A DNA stretch of 64,000 bases, from contig NZ_JBFTER010000004.1 of the NCBI RefSeq assembly GCF_047229345.1, positions 1-64,000 on the forward strand, in the 5' to 3' direction. The DNA is from Cellulomonas_A sp047229345 (lineage in GTDB: Bacteria > Actinomycetota > Actinomycetes > Actinomycetales > Cellulomonadaceae). The translations under genes and the position numbers were made by a program. Below, piece by piece: positions 25,599 to 34,162 of this stretch (the first letter of the stretch is position 1; every line of letters begins with the position of its first letter). The notes below the pieces were generated by a model, which searched no databases, was not told the origin of the DNA, and worked only from the letters and a program-made list of their open reading frames with translations.

Positions 25599-27248
25599 TC
25601 AGGCGGTCAGGTCGCGGCGGCGCAGCGCCCCTGCGGCGGCCGTGGCCAGGACTGCCGCAGCGACCGACATCAGGGCGAGCGGTGCGAACGTGACCGTCTC
25701 GTGCGGCGCACTGGGGACCAGGGCGAACGGCGCGGCGTCGAGAACGGCGTCAGGCAGGTTGAACAGGGGCCCGTACAGGCCGACGACGATCGACACCACC
25801 AGGACGACCCACAGCCACCACGTACCGGCGCGCAGGCCGTGGGCGAGAGCCGCCAGGCCGACGAAGGCCAGCACCACGGGCAGGTACACCAGGGCGGCCA
25901 GCGTGAACTCACCCACGAGCGCGGGGTCCTCGACGGCGCCGGCGACCCCGGCGCCCAACCCGAGCCCGGACGCCAGCAGGAGCAGCGCCGACCCCAGGGC
26001 GGTGACGGCGAGCGACCCGCCGAGCCAGGACGTCCGGCTCACCGCCGTCGCGAGCACCAGGCTCGTGCGGCCCTCGTCCTCCTCCCGGTTCAGCCGGTTG
26101 ACGGAGACGACCGCGTAGACCGCGACCGCCATGGCGAAGAACGCCAGGAACGCGGACAGGGTCGAGCGCAGCACGTCGCCGGCGTCGGCCCCGCCGAAGA
26201 CCTCCGCGAGCTGGGGCTGTGCCTCGAAGCTGTCCACGATGCCCTGGGCCATGGAGCCGGTGAGGATCGCGAAGACGAACAACCCCACAGCCCACCAGAC
26301 GATCGTCGCCCGCTCCATGCGCAGGGCCAGGCCGGCGGGGCTCAGCAGCGCCCGGCGCGCTGCGGGGCGCCCCCGACGTGAGGGGACGATCCCCGCGCCG
26401 ACGTCCCGGCGCCCGACGAGCGCGAACGCCGCGGCGACGAGCACCCCCGTCGTCGCGACCGCGAGGAGCAGCGGCCACCACCGCAGGTCGACGAACGCGC
26501 GGGTCTGCTGGGCCCAGCCGACGGGCGACAGCCACGACAGGGCGCTGCCGCCGCGCTGCTGGGCGTCGCCGACCCCGCGCAGCACGTCGGCGAGCCCGAG
26601 CAGCGCACCCGCCATGCCCGAGGCGGTGCGGGCGTGCTCGCTCAGCTGCGCCGCCACGGCCGCGACGGCTCCGAACGTGAGGCCGACCGCGGCGGCACCG
26701 GCGGCGACCGCGAGCGAGTCCACCGGATCGAGGTCGCTCCCGACCAGCGCGGCAAGCAGCACGGCACCGACCGCCACGTTCGCCACGGCCAGGACCCCGA
26801 GCGCGGCCGTCAACGGGGCGCCGCGACCCACCGCGCCCGCGCGCACCATGTCGGCGCGCCCGGACTCCTCCTCGGCGCGCGTGTGCCGCACGACCAGGAA
26901 GATCGACATGAGCGCGACGGCGACCGCGATCATCCCGAGCATCTCGTTGGCGATCATCACCCCGAACGAGTAGGCGTCCAGGCCGTAGCCCGGGCCGGTC
27001 ATGAACGCCCCCGACGGGTCCTTCATGATCTCGGCCCGCGTCTGCATCGCGGCGGCGTCCGGGTAGACCACGGGGAGCGCCGCCCCCATGTACCCGATGA
27101 GCGCCCCGATGCTCAGCGCCCACACGGCGATCCGGACCCGGTCGCGGCGCAGTCCGAACCGCAGCAGGCGACCGGTCCCGGTCAGCGCCGAGCCAGGCGC
27201 GGGGGCGACGTCCGGCGCGGTCCGGTGCGCGCGGGTCAGCGTGGTCAT
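25599..27248 (-). CDS. ABC exporter permease, long (polyketide-exporter type)
   Basis: 549 residues with about 12 hydrophobic segments in two halves, the form of actinobacterial ABC permeases often annotated as polyketide-antibiotic exporters. ATG 27248 overlaps the ATPase stop (ATGA). Conserved-looking stretches are RHTRAEEESGRADMVRAGAVGR after helix 3 and NREEDEGRTSLVLATAVSR in the second half, duplicated versions of the same loop. That indicates internal duplication. It works with the ATPase at 27245-28162. Substrate unknown. Confidence 0.85.
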   Translation of the reverse strand: MTTLTRAHRTAPDVAPAPGSALTGTGRLLRFGLRRDRVRIAVWALSIGALIGYMGAALPVVYPDAAAMQTRAEIMKDPSGAFMTGPGYGLDAYSFGVMIANEMLGMIAVAVALMSIFLVVRHTRAEEESGRADMVRAGAVGRGAPLTAALGVLAVANVAVGAVLLAALVGSDLDPVDSLAVAAGAAAVGLTFGAVAAVAAQLSEHARTASGMAGALLGLADVLRGVGDAQQRGGSALSWLSPVGWAQQTRAFVDLRWWPLLLAVATTGVLVAAAFALVGRRDVGAGIVPSRRGRPAARRALLSPAGLALRMERATIVWWAVGLFVFAILTGSMAQGIVDSFEAQPQLAEVFGGADAGDVLRSTLSAFLAFFAMAVAVYAVVSVNRLNREEDEGRTSLVLATAVSRTSWLGGSLAVTALGSALLLLASGLGLGAGVAGAVEDPALVGEFTLAALVYLPVVLAFVGLAALAHGLRAGTWWLWVVLVVSIVVGLYGPLFNLPDAVLDAAPFALVPSAPHETVTFAPLALMSVAAAVLATAAAGALRRRDLTA

Positions 27249-28162
27249 CGCACACCGCCGACCACGCTCGTCGCGCCGTCGTAGTGGTGGAGGAAGAGCT
27301 CCTCGAGCGTCGGCGGGGTCACCGTGAGGTTCGTGATGCCCGCGGTCGCCAACGCGGCCATCACACGGGACAGCGCTACGTCGTCGACCGTGAACGTCAG
27401 GCGCGACCCGTCCTGCACGACGTCGTGGACCCCGTCGAGCACACGCACGGCCTCGGCGCCCTGGGACGTGGAGACGCGCACGGTGCTGCGGGTCAGGTGA
27501 CGCATGTCCGCCAGGCTGCCGCTCTGCACGGAGCGCCCGGCGCGGATGATCGTGACCCGGTCGCAGAGCTTCTCGACCTCGGCCAGGATGTGGCTCGAGA
27601 GCAGCACGGTCGTCCCCCGCGCGGTGACCTCCTGGACGCACTGCTGGAACGCGAGCTCCATCAGCGGGTCCAGCCCGGACGTCGGCTCGTCCAGGACGAG
27701 GAGCTCGACGTCGCTCGCCAGCGCGGCCACCAGCGCCACCTTCTGCCGGTTGCCCTTCGAGTAGGTTCGCGTCTTCTTCGTCGGGTCGAGGTCGAAGCGC
27801 TCGAGCAGCGCGGCCTTGCGCGCCGGGTCGAGCCGCCCGCGCAGGCTCGCGAACAGGTCGATGACCTCCCCGCCCGTGAGCTTGGGCCACAGGTTCACGT
27901 CGCCGGGCACGTAGGCCAGGCGCCGGTGCAGGGCGACGGCGTCCGCCCACGGGTCGTCTCCGAAGAGCCGCACCGTGCCGGAGTCGGCGCGCAGCAGGCC
28001 GAGCAGCACCCGGATGGTCGTGGACTTCCCGGCGCCGTTCGGGCCGAGGAAACCGTGCACCTCGCCGGGCGCCACGGTCAGGTCGAGCTCGTCCAGCGCA
28101 CGCACCGCGCCGAACGACTTGGTCAGGGCTCGCACATCGATGACAGGGGACATCGCACTCAC
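27245..28162 (-). CDS. ABC exporter ATPase
   Basis: 305 residues. Walker A GPNGAGKST, signature YSKGNRQKV (variant of LSGGQ), Walker B LLVLDEPTSGLDP, H-loop LSSHILAE. A C-terminal extension of about 85 residues ends in LTVTPPTLEELFLHHY, typical of drug-export ATPases of the DrrA group. It pairs with the long permease. It lies 58 bp after a TetR gene with its own operator, so it is likely repressed by that regulator. Confidence 0.9.
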   Translation of the reverse strand: MSAMSPVIDVRALTKSFGAVRALDELDLTVAPGEVHGFLGPNGAGKSTTIRVLLGLLRADSGTVRLFGDDPWADAVALHRRLAYVPGDVNLWPKLTGGEVIDLFASLRGRLDPARKAALLERFDLDPTKKTRTYSKGNRQKVALVAALASDVELLVLDEPTSGLDPLMELAFQQCVQEVTARGTTVLLSSHILAEVEKLCDRVTIIRAGRSVQSGSLADMRHLTRSTVRVSTSQGAEAVRVLDGVHDVVQDGSRLTFTVDDVALSRVMAALATAGITNLTVTPPTLEELFLHHYDGATSVVGGVR

Positions 28163-28220
28163 GCTCTCGTGGGGTACCGCCGGGACAGGGTCGTCGGCGG
28201 GGCCGGGCGGCTCCGCCGTG

Positions 28221-28892
28221 TCAGGCGCTGCGTGCAGCGTCGGGCGCCTCCGGCGGGTCGCACACGTAGAGCAGGTACGCGTCGAGCATCGTGTTGTCCG
28301 TCATCAGACCGTGCGTGAACAGCTCGACGGTCGGCAGCATCATCCGGTCCCGGTACCCGTGCAGCATCGAGACGACGTCGGTCGGGTCGGCCGGCGGGTT
28401 CAGCGTCATGTCCAGCAGCAGCGCACCGAGACCCTGCACGGTCAGGTAGCGGGCCCGCGCCTTCTCGTCGCGGCTGGGACGCATCGTGCCGGCGGCGACC
28501 GCCTCGGCGATGTACACCTCGGCGTCCGCGATGAAGTGCTCGACGAAGTCCCGCGCCAGGTCTCCGCCGGCCTGGAGGCTCCGCAGCGCATACCCGACCA
28601 GCGGCGCGTACTCGTCCATGGACGCCAGCTGCAGCAGCACGTCCTGCGTGCCGCCGCCCGCCAGGGCCCGCTCCTTCGACGCCCGGATCTCGGCCAGGAC
28701 GTGCGCGTCGCACGCCGCGCGCAAGCCCTCCTTGGAGCCGAAGTGGTGCAGGATCAGCGCCGCACTGACCCCGGCGTCCTCCGCGATCATGCGCAGTCCG
28801 ACGCCGAAGCCCTCGCGCCCGAACCGGGCCACTGCGGCGTCGCGGATCCGCGTGCGCGCCGTCAGGTCATCGACCCGGGCTGACCTTGCCAT
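28221..28892 (-). CDS. TetR-family repressor
   Basis: 223 residues from ATG 28892. The HTH reads RIRDAAVARFGREGFGVGLRMIAEDAG then VSAALILHHFGSKEGL. TAGTCT seven nt before the ATG supports a leaderless start. A near-perfect 20-bp palindrome at 28901-28920 overlaps this promoter. The C-terminal domain is of the type that controls ABC exporters in actinobacteria. The next two genes downstream are the ABC ATPase and permease, the likely regulon. Confidence 0.87.
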   Translation of the reverse strand: MARSARVDDLTARTRIRDAAVARFGREGFGVGLRMIAEDAGVSAALILHHFGSKEGLRAACDAHVLAEIRASKERALAGGGTQDVLLQLASMDEYAPLVGYALRSLQAGGDLARDFVEHFIADAEVYIAEAVAAGTMRPSRDEKARARYLTVQGLGALLLDMTLNPPADPTDVVSMLHGYRDRMMLPTVELFTHGLMTDNTMLDAYLLYVCDPPEAPDAARSA

Positions 28893-28900
28893 GGCACTCA

Positions 28901-28920
28901 GACTAAACGCGTGTTCAGTC
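28901..28920. promoter_or_regulatory. TetR operator
   Basis: GACTAAACGCGTGTTCAGTC: the outer 8-bp arms pair at seven of eight positions, with CGCG at the centre. It covers the -10 box of the TetR gene starting at 28892 and is the probable autoregulatory site. Confidence 0.7.
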
Positions 28921-28995
28921 GCGACGCAAGGGGTCTTCAGTGCCGGAGGCTGCGGCAGACATGACGGTGACGTGTTGCGGCAAGTCCGCCTCGAG

Positions 28996-29334
28996 ATGGC
29001 GAAGGACATGCCTCGCGGTCGCAATGACTCGCTCGAGCGGCTGTGGGTCCCTCTGCTCGTCGTGCTGGCCGTCGCGGTGGTGTGCATCGGGGCGTGGTTC
29101 GTCGTCGACGTGCGCACCGATCCGGACCTCGCCGGGCAGGTCGAGCAGCAGGCGGAGCGCGCCGAGGTGCTGCTCGACGAGTACATGCTTCCCACTGGCG
29201 ACGGTCAGGCGCAGGTACGGATGCTCATGGACGGCGCCTGGAGCGACGGTCTCGTCCGCGTCGAGGGCGACGTCGCGACGCTGCTCGTCCGCGATGCCGA
29301 GGATCGGTACGTCCCGGTCCGTCCGCTCGGCTGA
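28996..29334 (+). CDS. Single-pass membrane protein of unknown function
   Basis: 112 residues. A charged N-terminus (MAKDMPRGRNDSLER) precedes one membrane helix (LWVPLLVVLAVAVVCIGAWF). A soluble C-terminal domain of about 75 residues has an acidic, helical first half (QVEQQAERAEVLLDEYM) and a beta-like second half. It is divergent from the TetR gene, with about 100 bp between them. No family recognised. Confidence 0.6.
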   Translation: MAKDMPRGRNDSLERLWVPLLVVLAVAVVCIGAWFVVDVRTDPDLAGQVEQQAERAEVLLDEYMLPTGDGQAQVRMLMDGAWSDGLVRVEGDVATLLVRDAEDRYVPVRPLG

Positions 29335-29630
29335 CCCCACAACCGGGACGCTCGGTTTGCCCGGGGCTCCTGGGTCGTCGTGCCACCGTCATACGCCCGC
29401 AGCCGCAACGCTCGTCTTGTTCCAGTGGGACGACGAACGCGGGGCACGTCGTCCACAGGAGCCCACGCCATGTCACGGCTCCCGTTGGCTGGCTTGAACT
29501 GCGCGTCGCGCCGTAGCCGATGAGGGTGTGAGCCCGGCGGCGGAAGCGACCTTGTGGGTCCGCGGGACGCGATTCGCCTGCGAAACACGGCCGAGAACAG
29601 AGGTGAAGGCGACCGGACGACCCCCGCGCC
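29335..29630. other. Intergenic, nothing recognised
   Basis: About 300 bp between converging genes. Frames here lack coding bias and no clear hairpin or repeat was found. Confidence 0.4.
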
Positions 29631-29783
29631 TCACCGAGTGAGGAACGGAAGGGCTTGCCACCCCGGCCAGGCGTTCACGAACCACAGGAGCGCGGCGTTG
29701 ACGAGCACGGAGACGGCGTAGCCGGCGCGCCGCGCCGCGAGGGAAGGCCGCGCCCCACGCCGTCGTCCCGTGGCGGAGCTCAT
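29631..29783 (-). pseudogene. Truncated small membrane-protein gene behind ABC permease
   Basis: ATG 29783 overlaps the permease stop (ATGA). The 50 residues contain RRAGYAVSVLVNAALLWFVN and WPGWQALPFLT, the start of a conserved actinobacterial membrane protein that normally continues with two or more further helices. Here a stop follows one residue after PFLT and no continuation is visible downstream. It is probably a truncated gene, though a functional 50-residue peptide cannot be excluded. Confidence 0.55.
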
Positions 29784-31438
29784 CGCCTCTCCCACCGGAA
29801 GAAGCGCAGCGCGAACGCCCCGGCGACCACCGACCACAGCAGCAGGATGCCGAGGTGTCCCCACGGGACCGCACCGTCGGCGGGACTCCGTGCCGCGAGC
29901 AGCGCACCGCGCACGTGGTGCAGCGGCAGAACGGAGCCGACGCCGGCCATCCAGTCGGGCAGGGGGACGACGAACACGTCGGAGACGAAGGCGAGTGGCA
30001 GGAGCACGACGAGAGCGAGAGCGCCGACCGCCTCCGCCGTCGGGCAGGCGGCCGCCACCGCGAACCCGAGTGCTGCCATGGCCAGGGTGCCGAGGACGAC
30101 CGCAGGCACCACCAGCAGGGCATCGGTGACGGCGAGCGGTGCACCGAGGAAGAAGGAGGTGACCATCAGCAGGAGGGCGACGATCAGCGAGAGCCACATG
30201 CCGGCCATCACCCGTCCGGCGAGGTACTCCCAGCCCCGCAGGGGAGTTCCGGTGAGCCGCTTGAGCTCGCCACGGTCGCGCGCCCGCGCGACCGCCTCGG
30301 GCAGGTTCATGAACGCGATCACGCTGAGCCCCCACGCCGCCATGCTCGCGGCGAACGAGGAGACGAACGGCACGCCGTCGATGGTCACGTCCGGCCCTTG
30401 CAGCGTCACCATCAGCGCGTGCAGGCCCACGGGCATCACGACGGCGAAGAACACGGCGCCCGAGTCACGGCGTGCCGCCCGGTCGGCGGCACGTGCCTGG
30501 TCCAGCACCAGGGACACGCTGCTCAGGGCCCGACCATTCCGAGCGCGCGACGAGTGCTGTGCCGGATGCGGGGTTCGAGCAGCATCGGCTGGTCCCCGTC
30601 CACGATGGTGCACGACGCGCGGTGCCGCCGGTTCGACGTGGAAGCGGATCGACGCCACGGTCACAGCGCCGGCTCCCCAGAACGCCAGGACGAGGAGCGT
30701 CCGACCGTCCCACCCGCCGCCCGCGGCGTGCGGGTCGAACTGGCCCTGGAGGCTCGTCGTGAAGGGTTCGAGCGGCAGCAGGGCCGCGGCGGACGACAGC
30801 CACCCAGGCATCTCCACCCCGACCATGAACGTGCCCGAGGCGAACATGAGGACGACCGCGATGGCGACGGAGCCGGCCTGCGCTGCTGCGGCGGTCCGCG
30901 ACAGCGCAGCCGTAGCAACGCCCAGCGCGGCGAAGCAGCCGAGCCCGGCAGCGAGGGTCACCAGCGTCGCAGGGAGCGTCCGGGGGACCAGCTGCACGTC
31001 GTACGCGACGATGCCGACCGCGAGAGCGACGGCGACCGAGGCGAGAGCGAAGGTGGCAGCGGCGGCGATCCGCGCGGTGAGGTAGAGCGGGATCGGGAGC
31101 GGGCTGCCGAGCACGCGCTTGAGGACACGCCGGTCCCGTGCCTCCGCGAGCGTCGTGGCCACGGTCGGGAAGGCCGCGAACACGAGACCCATGGCCGCCG
31201 CCGCCGGTGTGACGACCTGCATCACCCGGAGGCCGCCCGTGCCGTCGAGCACGTCGTTGCCGGCGACGGCACCGATGACGAGCAGCCAGACGAGGGGAAG
31301 AGCGAGCGAGAAGGCGAGCGTCAGCCGAGATCTCCAGAGGTCCTGAAGCGCATGCAGGTACTGGTCCCGCAGCAGCGTCCCGCCCCCGGGGCGGGCCGCT
31401 CGTCCGGGGGACGGGGCGAGATGCGCAACGGCGGTCAT
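29780..31438 (-). CDS. ABC-2 permease with two fused membrane domains
   Basis: 552 residues. Two ABC-2 domains stand in tandem. The first (about 20-270) starts LLRDQYLHALQDLWRSRLTLAFSLALP; the second (about 325-552) has AVFFAVVMPVGLHALMV and ARDRGELKRLTGTPLRGWEY. A linker of about 50 residues is Arg/Ala-rich and resembles out-of-frame sequence, so a gene fusion or an old frameshift that joined two half-size permeases is likely. ATG 31438 overlaps the ATPase stop. It should form an exporter with the ATPase at 31435-32385. Confidence 0.82.
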   Translation of the reverse strand: MTAVAHLAPSPGRAARPGGGTLLRDQYLHALQDLWRSRLTLAFSLALPLVWLLVIGAVAGNDVLDGTGGLRVMQVVTPAAAAMGLVFAAFPTVATTLAEARDRRVLKRVLGSPLPIPLYLTARIAAAATFALASVAVALAVGIVAYDVQLVPRTLPATLVTLAAGLGCFAALGVATAALSRTAAAAQAGSVAIAVVLMFASGTFMVGVEMPGWLSSAAALLPLEPFTTSLQGQFDPHAAGGGWDGRTLLVLAFWGAGAVTVASIRFHVEPAAPRVVHHRGRGPADAARTPHPAQHSSRARNGRALSSVSLVLDQARAADRAARRDSGAVFFAVVMPVGLHALMVTLQGPDVTIDGVPFVSSFAASMAAWGLSVIAFMNLPEAVARARDRGELKRLTGTPLRGWEYLAGRVMAGMWLSLIVALLLMVTSFFLGAPLAVTDALLVVPAVVLGTLAMAALGFAVAAACPTAEAVGALALVVLLPLAFVSDVFVVPLPDWMAGVGSVLPLHHVRGALLAARSPADGAVPWGHLGILLLWSVVAGAFALRFFRWERR

Positions 31439-32385
31439 CGCACCACCTCTCCGTGCGAACCGGGCGAGGCCGCGAGCTGCAGCGGATCGTCGTGCGGCGT
31501 GCCGACCAGGTCGAGGTACACGTCCTCGAGGCTGGCCTGCCGGACCGACAACGCGGCGAGCTCGACGCCGCGGTCCAGCGCCCAGCCGGTCAGCGTGTGC
31601 AGCACACCTGTCGGGTGCGCGGTGGCGATCTGCCAGTCGAGGCCGGTGGCTACCAGCGGGCCGTCGAGCGGGGGAAGGTCCGACGCGGGGTGTTCGGGTG
31701 GGAGCCGGAACGACACCGTGGGACTGCCTCCCGCGCCGAGCTCGGACGGCGTCCCGAGGGCGGCGAGCCGGCCGTGGACGAGCACTGCCACGCGGTCGGC
31801 GAGGTGCTCGGCCTCGTCCATGTAGTGGGTCGTCAGCAGCACGGTCGTCCCGCCGGCCCGGAGCTCCTCGACCAGATCCCAGGCGCGGCGGCGCGCCGCG
31901 GGGTCGAAGCCGGTGGTCGGCTCGTCGAGGAAGAGCAGCTGCGGGTCGCCGGCGAGCCCGAGCGCGAGGTCGAGCCGTCTGCGCTGGCCGCCGGAGAGCG
32001 TACGGATCCGCCGGTCGCGCGCGTCCGTGAGCCCGACGCGGTCGATGACGTCGTCCGCGTCGAGGCCGCGCGGGTACATGCGGCTGAAGAGACGCACCGT
32101 CTCCGCGACCGTGAACAGCTCGTCGAACCCCGCGTCCTGCAGGACGATCCCGACGCGCTCGCGCATCTCACGTCCACCCGTCGCGGGGTCGAAGCCGAGC
32201 ACGCGCACCTCCCCGCGGGTGCGCGACCGGTGGCCCTCGAGGATCTCGACGGTCGTCGTCTTGCCGGCGCCGTTGGGACCGAGGAGCGCGACGACCTCTC
32301 CGTCGTCCACCGTGAACGACAGGCCGTCGACGGCCACGGTGTCGCCGTACTCCTTGCGCAGGCCGTCGACCGAGATCGCCGCCAT
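31435..32385 (-). CDS. ABC exporter ATPase
   Basis: 316 residues, ATG 32385 with GGAGGTG upstream. Walker A GPNGAGKTT, canonical LSGGQRRRL, Walker B LLFLDEPTTGFDP, H-loop LTTHYMDEAEHLADRV. The C-terminal 90 residues form the accessory domain of DrrA/NodI-type exporters (ending SLEDVYLDLVG). It heads a three-gene unit with the fused permease and a truncated membrane gene, all with ATGA overlaps. Unlike the other two exporters in the island it has no TetR gene of its own. Confidence 0.9.
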   Translation of the reverse strand: MAAISVDGLRKEYGDTVAVDGLSFTVDDGEVVALLGPNGAGKTTTVEILEGHRSRTRGEVRVLGFDPATGGREMRERVGIVLQDAGFDELFTVAETVRLFSRMYPRGLDADDVIDRVGLTDARDRRIRTLSGGQRRRLDLALGLAGDPQLLFLDEPTTGFDPAARRRAWDLVEELRAGGTTVLLTTHYMDEAEHLADRVAVLVHGRLAALGTPSELGAGGSPTVSFRLPPEHPASDLPPLDGPLVATGLDWQIATAHPTGVLHTLTGWALDRGVELAALSVRQASLEDVYLDLVGTPHDDPLQLAASPGSHGEVVR

Positions 32386-32577
32386 GAGACACCTCCGTGT
32401 GCCGCGTGCGCGTCACCTCCACGCTCCACCGGACCTGCGGCCGGTACCAGGGACCTTCGACTCGGCCGCCGGCCGGCCGTGTGACTTCTGGCCCTGGTGC
32501 TCGACCTCCGCACCACCGCACGGTGGTCCGGCACGGGCGGACGACCCGGCCGGCCCGTTTCGAGGTGGGGAGGACTC

Positions 32578-33633
32578 ATGAAGGCGCTCGTCTACCACGG
32601 TCCCGGCAGCATCCGGTGGGAAGAGGTCCCTGACCCCCATGTCATCGACGCGACCGACGCTGTCGTCCGGATCGACACGACCACCATCTGCGGGACGGAC
32701 CTGCACATCCTCAAGGGAGACGTCCCGGCGGTGACCGAGGGCAGGATCCTCGGGCACGAGGGCGTCGGCACCGTCGTCGAGGTCGGCAGCGCGGTGCGCA
32801 ACCTCCGCGTCGGCGACCGGGCGATCATCGCGTGCATCAGCTCGTGCGGCGTCTGCACGTACTGCCGCAGCGGCAACCCCTCGCACTGCCTCGCCGAGGA
32901 AGGTGCGTCCGGGATCGGCTGGATCCTCGGCCACCTCGTCGACGGCACGCAGGCTGAGCTGGTCCGGATCCCGTTCGCGGACAACTCGCTCTACCCCGTC
33001 CCCGGGGACGTCCCGGACGAGTCCGCGGTCCTGCTCTCCGACATCTTCCCTACGGGCTTCGAGATCGGCGTGCAGTACGGCCGGGTCAAGCCCGGCGACA
33101 CCGTCGCGGTCGTCGGTGCCGGGCCGGTCGGTCTCGCCGTCGTGGCGACCGCGTCGCTCCACGGTGCCGCGCAGGTCGTCGCGATCGACCTCGACCCGCA
33201 CCGGCTGGAACGTGCGACGAAGCTCGGCGCGACCCACACCGTCCTGTCCGGGACGGAGGGCTGGCTCGAGGAGGTGCTCGCGCTGACGGACGGCTACGGC
33301 GTCGACGTCGCCGTCGAGGCCGTGGGAGTGCCCGCGACGTTCCAGATGTGCACGCAGCTGGTCAGGCCCGGGGGATCGGTCGCGAACGTCGGAGTCCACG
33401 GCTCCCCGGTGCGGCTCGACCTCCAGGACCTGTGGATCCGGAACATCACGATCACCACTGGTCTGGTGAACACCACGAGCCTCGGCATGCTCCTCAAGCT
33501 GGTCGCGCAGCACAAGCTGCCGGTCGAGCAGCTCGTGAGCCACCGGTTCGCGCTCGACGACGTGATGCAGGCGTACGCGACCTTCGGCGACGCCGCCCGC
33601 ACCCAGGCGCTCAAGGTGGTCCTGAGCCGCTGA
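32578..33633 (+). CDS. Zinc-dependent alcohol dehydrogenase (MDR family)
   Basis: 351 residues, ATG 32578 with GGGGAGG upstream. The catalytic zinc site is in ICGTDLHILKGD and GHEGVGTVVEVG. Four structural-zinc cysteines are in SSCGVCTYCRSGNPSHC, and the NAD(P) motif is VGAGPVGLAVV. It is closest in pattern to the short-chain alcohol/formaldehyde dehydrogenases of the TDH/Adh branch often induced under low oxygen. It lies next to a DevRS-like system. Reaction: reversible oxidation of an alcohol to an aldehyde or ketone; substrate unknown. Confidence 0.88.
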   Translation: MKALVYHGPGSIRWEEVPDPHVIDATDAVVRIDTTTICGTDLHILKGDVPAVTEGRILGHEGVGTVVEVGSAVRNLRVGDRAIIACISSCGVCTYCRSGNPSHCLAEEGASGIGWILGHLVDGTQAELVRIPFADNSLYPVPGDVPDESAVLLSDIFPTGFEIGVQYGRVKPGDTVAVVGAGPVGLAVVATASLHGAAQVVAIDLDPHRLERATKLGATHTVLSGTEGWLEEVLALTDGYGVDVAVEAVGVPATFQMCTQLVRPGGSVANVGVHGSPVRLDLQDLWIRNITITTGLVNTTSLGMLLKLVAQHKLPVEQLVSHRFALDDVMQAYATFGDAARTQALKVVLSR

Positions 33634-33657
33634 CGCACGCCGGACCGCGACCGCCGA

Positions 33658-33699
33658 GCGTCCCCTCGGCTCCTGTCACGTCAGGAGGCGAGGGGACGC
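33658..33699. terminator. Bidirectional terminator between ADH and receiver gene
   Basis: An 18-bp stem with one mismatch (GCGTCCCCTCGGCTCCTG against CAGGAGGCGAGGGGACGC) and a 6-nt loop. The right arm lies within the 3' end of the receiver gene. Confidence 0.75.
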
Positions 33700-34083
33700 G
33701 GTGCGCCCGGCGCGGGAGCTGACCGCCGAACGGAGCGCCTGCCCGAGGTCGCCATCGCGCAGGTCGCGCAGGACGTAGCCGTCCGCGTCGGCGAGGCGGA
33801 CCGTGCGGGTGGCGACCGCGTCGTCGAACGACGTGAGGAGCACCAGGGCGATGTCCGGACGGCGGGCACGGATCCGGCGGCACAGCGCGATCCCGTGGTG
33901 GTCGTCGAGCCCGTCGTCCACGACCACGACGTCGGGGCGGGCCCGAGCGACGATCTTGAGCGCTTGTGCGCAGTCGACCGCCTCGTGGAGGTCGGCGCCG
34001 TCGCCCGCCGCGTCGAGGGCGCTGCGCAGCCAGGAGCGCACGACGGCCTCGTCGTCCACCACGAGCACTCGCAACCCGGTCAT
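33676..34083 (-). CDS. Orphan single-domain response regulator
   Basis: 135 residues, receiver domain only, no output domain. The acidic pair VVDDE near the N-terminus and the phospho-acceptor Asp in VVVVDDGLDD are present, as is the T of LLTSFDD. The conserved lysine is replaced by arginine (GYVLRDLRDG), which usually weakens phosphorylation. It is divergent from the kinase at 34163, 79 bp apart, so it may be a phosphate sink or an adaptor for that kinase. Confidence 0.78.
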   Translation of the reverse strand: MTGLRVLVVDDEAVVRSWLRSALDAAGDGADLHEAVDCAQALKIVARARPDVVVVDDGLDDHHGIALCRRIRARRPDIALVLLTSFDDAVATRTVRLADADGYVLRDLRDGDLGQALRSAVSSRAGRTASPRLLT

Positions 34084-34150
34084 CCCGCGATGGTGGTTGA
34101 CCCCTGCGGTTCCCGGCAGAGGAGAAGGTCACGCCCGTGCTGTCCGGGCC

Positions 34151-34156
34151 TATGCT
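34151..34156 (+). promoter_or_regulatory. -10 box of the sensor kinase gene (leaderless)
   Basis: TATGCT ends six nt before ATG 34163, the spacing of a leaderless transcript. This decides the start of the kinase gene; the frame is open 120 codons further upstream. Confidence 0.55.
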
Positions 34157-34162
34157 CCGAGG

